In this document: positions 19,601 through 28,600 of the stretch, piece after piece
Position numbering within the stretch: position 1 is the stretch's first letter
How the letters are laid out: each line of letters opens with the position of its first letter
NCBI GenBank assembly: GCA_964017125.1
Contig: OZ024915.1
Coordinates: 15,733,922 to 15,797,921 of the forward strand
Direction of reading: 5' to 3'
Origin: Flabesymbios commensalis
Taxonomy: Eukaryota; Annelida; Polychaeta; Terebellida; Flabelligeridae
Length of the DNA stretch: 64,000 bases
The notes under the pieces: model-generated
The model's input: only the letters and a program-made list of their open reading frames with translations
Databases searched by the model: none
Told to the model about the DNA's origin: nothing
Made by a program: the position numbers and the translations under genes

Positions 19601-22600
19601 TGACGTCGCGAAGTGCCTGCCCAGCAAACACAAAACATTTGTAGACCTATAACATCTGTACAATGCTGGACAAACGTCGGAGATGTTGAGCCAGCGTTGT
19701 ACAAATGTTATACAAATGTTTTGTGTTTGTACAAAACATTTGTAGACCTATAACATTTGTACAATACTGGACCAGCGTCGGAGACGTTGGGCCAGCATTG
19801 TACAAATGTTATACAAATGTTTTGTGTTTGCTGGGTAACCACATTGGTCCAGCATTGGCCGTGATGGGGATTTAGACAAATTTGTTGTGTCCGAGCCGTT
19901 ACGCTTCGCAACTCGCATCGAATCCGGCGAAAGGGGGGCATGGGGTCATTAGCATTTATGGCAGGGCGGTTAACAAGGATGCGCGTTGTTTGAATACAAT
20001 GTCGATCTTTGATGGAAGTAAAAAGATAAATTCGCAAATTCGACGTTTTCGAAGCAGACCTTTTTTCTGATTCTATTTTTTTTGGTTTAACTTTCGTTAA
20101 TATGCTACCAAATATCATCAAAATCGTTTGAGAATTTTGACTGAGTCAGAGTGAGTTGACGGGGGAGTTCACAGGTTCACTACTCTCTGAGAAATCGGAT
20201 AAATCTCCATCGCTAGTTGTAGCCATTTTGACGGAGACCTCTTCATGACTTCAACGTGTGACGTGCCAGGCTGCTCGGGAGTTTCCGTGACCGTTACAGA
20301 ATCCGAAGTGACTTCGGCTCGAAAAATCTAACAAAAACATTTTTTTCACCAATAATAAAAAAATTTAAGTAAAAATTAAATTAGCTGTTTTAATTAATAG
20401 GTTATGTTCCATTTATTGATGCTCACCCAACTTTAACCTTAACACCCTCCCTTTAATATTGGGAGGGGACAGAAAATAAATAAAACTAAAACCAAGATAG
20501 GAAATATAGAAACAGGCCCATAGTAGTTTGGTGCCTTGGTGAGTTAGTATCTTTCGCATGTATAATACAAAATGTAGACATGAAATTAGCTTGACTGACA
20601 CTTGAGATAAAAATAAGAAAACATGTCCATATATTGTATCTATTTTATTAGTTAAAGATATGTTTGTTGCCATGTTTGATAAAAATGATTATCTTTTTTA
20701 CCCAGTAAGCACAATATATTGAGCCATTCTTGTTTAATGTATTTATCAATTTAACCTTTATTTTAGACATGTATACATTGTGAAGACATAATAATGACTC
20801 ATTTATTGTAAGTAAGTAAGGTTGTACATAATTAATCATGTTACAGTCTGAAGAGATGGCCCAATGTCCTCTCAACGCGGCTCATTATGTGCCAGTGGCC
20901 GGGATGACCACCCACCTGAAGATCTGTCAATGGCTTCAAAAAGGATACGCTAAGAAAGAATTGGTAAAATTTGGACATTCTGATGAATAATGTGTTTTAA
21001 ATGACATAAAAAAAATCTGTTCTGATATTTTATGTTGAGCATTCAACCTTTAATGTTACATATCCACCAATTACTGTATTTAAAAAAAATAGTGATTGAA
21101 TATCTATCTATTTTTTTATTTCTAGGATGGTGAACCCACTTCCGCAGGTTTCCATGAAAGATCTACAACTACTTTTAGCTTCAATTTAAGTAAGTTAACT
21201 TTAGTATTAACAGTATTTCTAAAGGTAAGGCTAAAATTGAATATTATGTATTTTAACCCTTATGCTGGTGAATTGTTTGATTTTCATTCATTTCTTTATT
21301 TTTCATTCATTTAGAACTAGAATTGCTTGCACAATTTTCAACTTCAAATGATGAAAAGTACTTAGGATATACATCATGTACATATAAATAATATTTTAGC
21401 AAAATAGCATATCACAAATTAATTATTTGATGAACTGAGCATCTATCACAAACTAATTTATGGACTTAAGCCATTTTATTTGGTCCCAAACTTGCAGCAC
21501 AAAGCATGGACCCCAAGCCTCCAGTCTCGATCTTCGCGGAGTTCTTCTGTTTCCCACTTGTTTTCCCGGCTTCCGGATTGCCCTGTCAATCTTGAAATTT
21601 TTTGACATTTCACACTTGCTTCAAATTTATATTGAAATAACCATTTTCAATGGCCGTGTAGTCAATATTTCAGTAAAAAATCCCTAAGAGGCCACCAATT
21701 GGTCATGTGGTCATAATGCACCTGTTACTATAAACATATATGTTTGTCTTATTAAGCAGTAAATGATTAACTGTTTCCTTCTTGTTTTATCAGTTATTTT
21801 TATTACCGGTATTTTTATATAGGAATAGTATAAATAATCGATTATTATAGCTGTAATATTTCTTAGAAACATGCAAATAGGACCATATGACAATGTTATA
21901 GCATTGGACCCCACATTTGTGTTATAAGGATGTTCGCTTGTACATGTGTGTATGTGTGAGTTGTTTTATTTATCAGTGGTTATATAACTGGCATGGTTCG
22001 TTTCAGATGATGATATGATCAATAAAGCCCTCGCAAGTGTCTACACAAATTCCACTCCAGCAGCAGGTAATCTTTTTGTTGTTGTTCATCTTCATTATAC
22101 TTTATTTTCAAAATTTGGAAAAGGGAAGGTATTGAAATTTAGAATTGAAACATCAAAATAAAACATGATGATTTTTTTTTTATAGTTGTTTTACAGTGTG
22201 GAGAAAAAGATTGTGGCAATAAAGCTGCGAATTGCTGCAAATAAAGAAGTTATTTGTTATATTTTTTATAAAATAAGTGGTGGTAAATCTGCTAGGTTTT
22301 TTTAGATGAAAACTAACTTAGCTATTTGTTCGAATTTTTATTAAAAATAAAATAATTAAAGTTTATACATCTATCTATGTTTTATTATAGTTTAAGGTAT
22401 GTTCATTACAAAACTATTTATGAAGTAATATATTGCTGGTGCATTTTCAGTTTGAATGAACCATGGAATAGTGATGCTCCATGGGAGCCCCATAATATCC
22501 TTGATGCTGTAATATCCTTTGAATATTTTGTACTGAATTAATTGTAATAGATTCATCATTCATGTACTAATCTCGGATTTTATCATTTAAATAAGTAGCA

Positions 22601-25600
22601 TTAAATTATTCCACAGATTTAAATTTACACATGTGACCATTTCAAGTACTGAACTAGTCTTCACTTTGTATGCATTTTAAAATATTTTTTTCATAAATAT
22701 CTGTAAACTATTAGTTACTGAAGACATGATTGAAGATGCAATTCAAGTTTATGTAGTTTGAAATTTCAAGTGGGTTAAAAATTTAAGTTGAATAAAATGA
22801 TAGCACAAAACGTTTGGCCAAATAACTTATTACTTGGCCAAACATTGTTTTGATGATTTACTTTTCCTAACCACTGTACAGGCAGAGAATTAACTAGAAA
22901 AAAACAACCAAACCTCTTTTTTTATCACAGTTTGCACAACACATCATCATTGCCGCTTAGAAGGCAGATCTGAAAATATTTAGGTGAATTTTGTGATTGT
23001 GATATTGCATTGCTTCGAGTCCAGCTGTTATTACTACAGATTTTTTCATTATACAAACATCTCCCACTGATCTATGCAAAATGATTCATTCTCATTAATG
23101 TGTTGCAATACTGATAAACATTTTAATTCATTTGAAATTGGCATTGTTGACACAATTTTAAACTTCAGAGGTATGAAAAATACTCATTTACAGGGGTGGG
23201 AAATTCCCGTCTACAGACGGATTTCCGTCTTTTGAAAAAATTCAGAGTAATCAATTTTAGTAGACAATATTCGTTTCAGTCTTGGAATAATCTCTTTTCG
23301 GTCTTGGAATAATTTTCCACCCCCGCTTTTGTAAACTAAACCTGCAGGGTTTATTCCAGGGGAGGGGGGTGTCAAAACCCCCACCTACCATGGGGTTAAC
23401 TCTCCTACCCCCCCCCCCCCCCAAAAAAAAAATGTCTAGTCATTGGGGGGGGGGGTGACTATACGGGCTAATACAGCCCCAGAAATTGACCTCGGAAGGT
23501 CTCAAATTTTAACATTTAGTTTCTGGGTGAGACCCAGACCACTTTTGTACTCACTCGGCAGCCCCCTAGCCATGAGCCTAGTATCTCCTCAAGCTCCTCA
23601 CTAACTTATACATTCTTGGAATAAACCCTGACCTGCTATCATTTACAATTGGTGGTTTGTTTGTGATCTACATCTGTGCCGTTGAGCAGAGATCATAAAA
23701 TTGAAATTAAGTATTTGACATTAGTTTCTAATATAAACATAAAACTTTGTTATTGTTTTCAAAAAGAATAATACAAATTTTGTCTTTTGTTCAGTTTTTT
23801 ATGCACCACCAACTGACTATTACAGATAATATTAATTGACCATCCAAACCTCTTAAGACAGAGCTTTTTATATTTTTCTGTTCTTTCTGTATTGTACAAT
23901 GTATCTTGGTCCCAGTGGTCACTACTATGGGCAGCCGTCCCCAACCAATGATCATAAAACCAATTGCCAGATAACATTTTCACTGTTAAGACTCTGCAAT
24001 GGCAGTCTCCCCATAACGTTGGATTTGCTTATGCAATTCCAGCTTAAAAGACGACAAATATTTATTGATGATCTGTAAGATTGAAAGATTGATTACCGGT
24101 ACCTGATTTCATCGTCACAAGTCAAACCTATTTCTATTTTTAGATCATTGTAACTCATTTGATATCTCGCCATTGATGTTATAAGGTGGTTAAAGAAGTG
24201 TTAAAAAAGTATGGTTCAACACAAAAAGTTTTTTTTTACTAGTGCCTATGTGCGCAGCTTACCATGCTTACTCAAACTCTCTATATATTGTTTACACCGC
24301 TGTGTAATTATTCTAAGAATCAATTCTGTAAAGTAAGGCATAAAATTATTTGCATATGTTCCGTGAAACTTTATCATTGGTATGCAGCCTGTAATGGCAT
24401 AAATCAGACAAGTTTACTACATACATTTGTTTTATATAATTATCTGATTATAAGAAATAAATTGATGTTGTGTCTTGTAAACAGAAGTAATCAAAATTAT
24501 GTTTTTTCGCAGCCGATAAATGGAAAGTTCAGCCTACATATTCTGGAATGGCTTCCATGTTTACATCCGAACAAAGAAGACGTTTGTACAACTACTGTAT
24601 TCAGGTGGTGAAAGACGCTAATAAACCAACAACTATTGAAGAGGATCAGTTAATGCTTAAGCAGCCAAAACAAAAAGAAGGTGAGATTTTTCAATTGTAT
24701 CCTATTTTACATTGAATAATCAATTCAGCAAACATCAGAAAACATGTTATTTAAAGCTTCTATTACAAGTAAAGTTAACCCTTCACCCTTTCAAGCCTGA
24801 ATTTACCATTGTCATCTTCATCCACTACAAGCCGCGAATTGCTGTCGCAATTCTCGACTTGTAGTGGATGAAGATGACTTGAAGTGGGTGAGAAATTAAA
24901 GAAAATTGCAATGTATTAGTAAAAACCAGTTTCATGGAAATGTTCATTTTTAAAGCCCTAGATGGAAGAAAATTAAGTCTGTTTTCAGGGATTTAAAATG
25001 ATGCTTTAATGCATCGTGATGGCTGAAAGGGTTAGCGCTAAAATACAAACCATGGAGACCAAAGGGTTTTTTCTATTTGAAATCATCATAAATGTCTTGG
25101 TCAGCTCTTTCTAATTCATTTGAATACCTATGTTACGTGTCTACGACCATTATAAATATTTTTACTCTTTTTAGTGCAGGGATCAACTTTAGACGGCAGA
25201 ATCTGACATCACCAGACGTCAGATTCCGGAGACTACAGTCTATCCCCGCACTGTATGGGTTAAACCATTAGGTTGAATCATTTAAATTTTCACCCACGTG
25301 AAGTTTGTGTCTCGCTGCAGGGACACACAACTTTAAGTGGATGAAAATTACTCGCATTTGATTAATATGAGACCAAACATTTGCTAATCTTGATGTTTAA
25401 TCACTCATTTTGTTCCCAATAACAGTGATTTAATTGGCTAATAAAACAGATGAAAAAAATGACCATATTCGTGCTTAGTGGTGTGTGAAAAAGTAGAGAT
25501 CACCACAACACTAGGCTAAATGTATCGGGGGAGTGCTTATTCACTCTGCTGAATTTTTCCCTTCTATCATTCATGACAAAAATATGTTTATCAAGAATAG

Positions 25601-28600
25601 AGACATATCATAAATAATACCACAATTTTTTTTTCATTTTTAGTGGCATCTTATTTAGTTTGACACATGCTTGAAAATGTATATGTACAGGTCTAGCTGG
25701 ATTAGGGTTAACCCTTAAAGCACTGAAATATTTTAGTATAAATCATGGATACCAAAGGGTTTTATTCAATTCGAAATCATCATAAATGTCTTAGTCAGCT
25801 CTTTCGATTCATTTGAATACCTATGTTATGGCTCTACGGAAATTAGTAATGTTTTTACTCTTACAGTGCGAGGATCGACTTTAGTTGTCAGAATCTGACG
25901 TCTACAGACGTGAGATTCTGTCGACTAAAGTCGATCCCCGCACTGTAAGGGTTGTTACAGTGTCATATTTCTTTTTTATTAGCACCTCCTTGCTATTACA
26001 TACTAATTTATTTACATGCTTTATTATTGCCTTAATATGGTATACATGTACCGGTACAATACTGCTCATATTGAATGGCTTGGGGAAATGTCCCGCGGAA
26101 ATTTCCCCAAGCTATTCAATATGGTACCTGTATGTACCTTTTTATTATCAGATGTGTTCCAAAATTTTTTAGTAAGAAATGTGAACTTTTAAATAAGTAG
26201 TAATATGCAAAATTTAATTTTAGTGACACTATATGCTCATGCATCCTCGTTCTCTTTATATATCATGTATTTAGTTCAGTTACTGTTGATATATGTTGAT
26301 GTGTTCTTGTTCTCTTTATATATAGAGGCATCAGAATTAACTGGACGAGAATTAGAAGCACAACAGAGAGATATGAAACGGCGACGTCAATCATATAAAG
26401 GCCGTACAGTACATACTGGTACAAAGACACATACACAGGTAATAGTACTGTGAGATTAACAGTAAATACCTTAATTTATCTAAAATTGTTTAACCTGAGA
26501 TCAAACATTTAGAAATCCTGATGTTTAAACACACATTTCGTTTCCAATATCAGTGATTTGATCAACTAATAAAACAGATTAAAAAAAAGATTATTTGTCA
26601 TTTCAGCTGAATAACCCATTCTAAGCCCCATCCCTTTGGGACCCCCCCCCCTCTCTACTCAAACGTTTCTGGCAGAAACTCTGCGCTGTCTACATACGTA
26701 GCCTAACAAGAAAACAAATAAACTACCATGTCACCTCCAGCCCTACCCTGACCATAATCTGACAGACCAGGTGTAGAAATCCTTAATTACACTTAATCAA
26801 TGGTCACCACACATTACTATGTGTTGCGGTGATTGTGGTGATACTGAGAGACCTTCACCAGCTTTTATCACATACTTGACTGATACTTCTGGTTTAAGTT
26901 TACAATTAAGGGGGGGGGCTTGAGAATACAAAAATACCACGCTGGGTGAAAGAGTAAAGTATTTATAATGGCATAGGCCCATAACATAGATATTCAGACG
27001 ATGTGGAAACAGCTAACTAAGACATTTATGATGATTTTAAATTGAAAAAAACCCTTTGGTCTCCATGGTTTTTACCAATTTTTTTCAGCGTTCTAAAGGA
27101 TAACAAAGGGGAGCTATTGACTTCCTATTAAAAACACATTTCACGTGTTAATCTGAACACATCAAACACAATAAGACCAAATGCTGATGTCATGTTAGAC
27201 CACCATCTGAGATGCTGGCCCAACATGAAATCAGCATCACTGAGCTATTCAATTTAAATTTTCAGTCACTCGAAATTGTGTCTCGCTACGCCGATACACA
27301 ACTTCAAGTGACTGAGAATGTATGGTATTTGTGAAATTTAAGTCCCAATATATATCAGTGTTTCAAGATTGAAGGCATATTTTCCTGTGAACATCTCGTT
27401 ATCAGGGGCTATACACATGCTAATGAAAACACAGAATGTCTACTGCAGTTGACATCAGTGTTTTAACCCTTATAGTGCTGGGATTGACTTTAGTAGATGT
27501 CAGATTCTGACGTCTAAAGTCGATCCCCGCACTGTAAATGTAAACATATTTATAGTGATCGTAGACCCATAACATAGGTATTCAAATGCATTTAGAAAGA
27601 GCTAACTAAGACATTTAAGATGATTTCAAAATGAAAAAAACCCCTTTGGTTGCAATGTTTTTTTACAAATTTATTCAGCGATCTAGGGGTTAGGTCAACG
27701 TCTCGTGTTTGTTGGGAACCGTTGGTATTTTGGAGGCACACACATTGACCATGCTAATATGGACACTTGGATTAGCACTGAATTGTTTTGTAGATAATTG
27801 GTGACGTAATCAGACAGCAGATGGAGCTCATGGGCGGTTGTGATGGCGAAGAAAATGATGAGATACAGCGAGAACAAATAAACGAAGGTTCTGTGGAACG
27901 TACTCGAGAGGAAAAATCGCACACATCTCATAATGAGGAGTGGCATAGAAGGCGAGATAGCAGAGATCGCGACAGATACAGGTGAGAGGTTTAGTCAGAA
28001 TCATTTATTGAATAAAAACAGTTATTGTGTACATTCACAAACACTAACAGCAAAACAAGCTATTATTACTATTATCACATACAACAGTTGTTCTGGGAGA
28101 CAAGGCTCGGCAAACACGAGCCATTGACCAATGTTGATCTAACTTATTGTGCCAAATATAGGTCAACAATGTTTAGTTTCCTAGTCACTCAATGAGCAAG
28201 GTAAAATACATGCCAACATATGTGAAAATATAATCAATTGTAAGAAATTTATAATATATTTCACAATGATTCATTGGTTCAAATTATGACTTTGTTTTTC
28301 TGTGGTCGTGTGCTGCTACTGCCTTGATTTCTTTTTGCCACAGTGCCTCAGCCCTTGGAGCTTTTTATTTATACCTCCTGTAGTTTAAAACTGGTTTTTG
28401 TAGGGTTGGGAAATTTTTCAGAATATGAAATTATGGCACTGTGGCAATCATTTCCAAGATATCACCCTACTTTTTTTGCTGAATAGATTTGTGAGTCTGA
28501 GATGTTAGATGTCGCAAATGGAAGACTGTATGAATGCCAAGACTTGAAAAGATGCTTGGAGCATATCCATGAAAAAAGGTTCAAATATGGGTGTGAAAAA

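Noticed and set aside
22471-22514. Choosing a definite 5' splice site for the poison exon
   Set aside because: Both GTGATG (22471) and GTAATA (22509) are weak to moderate; sequence alone does not decide, so none is asserted.
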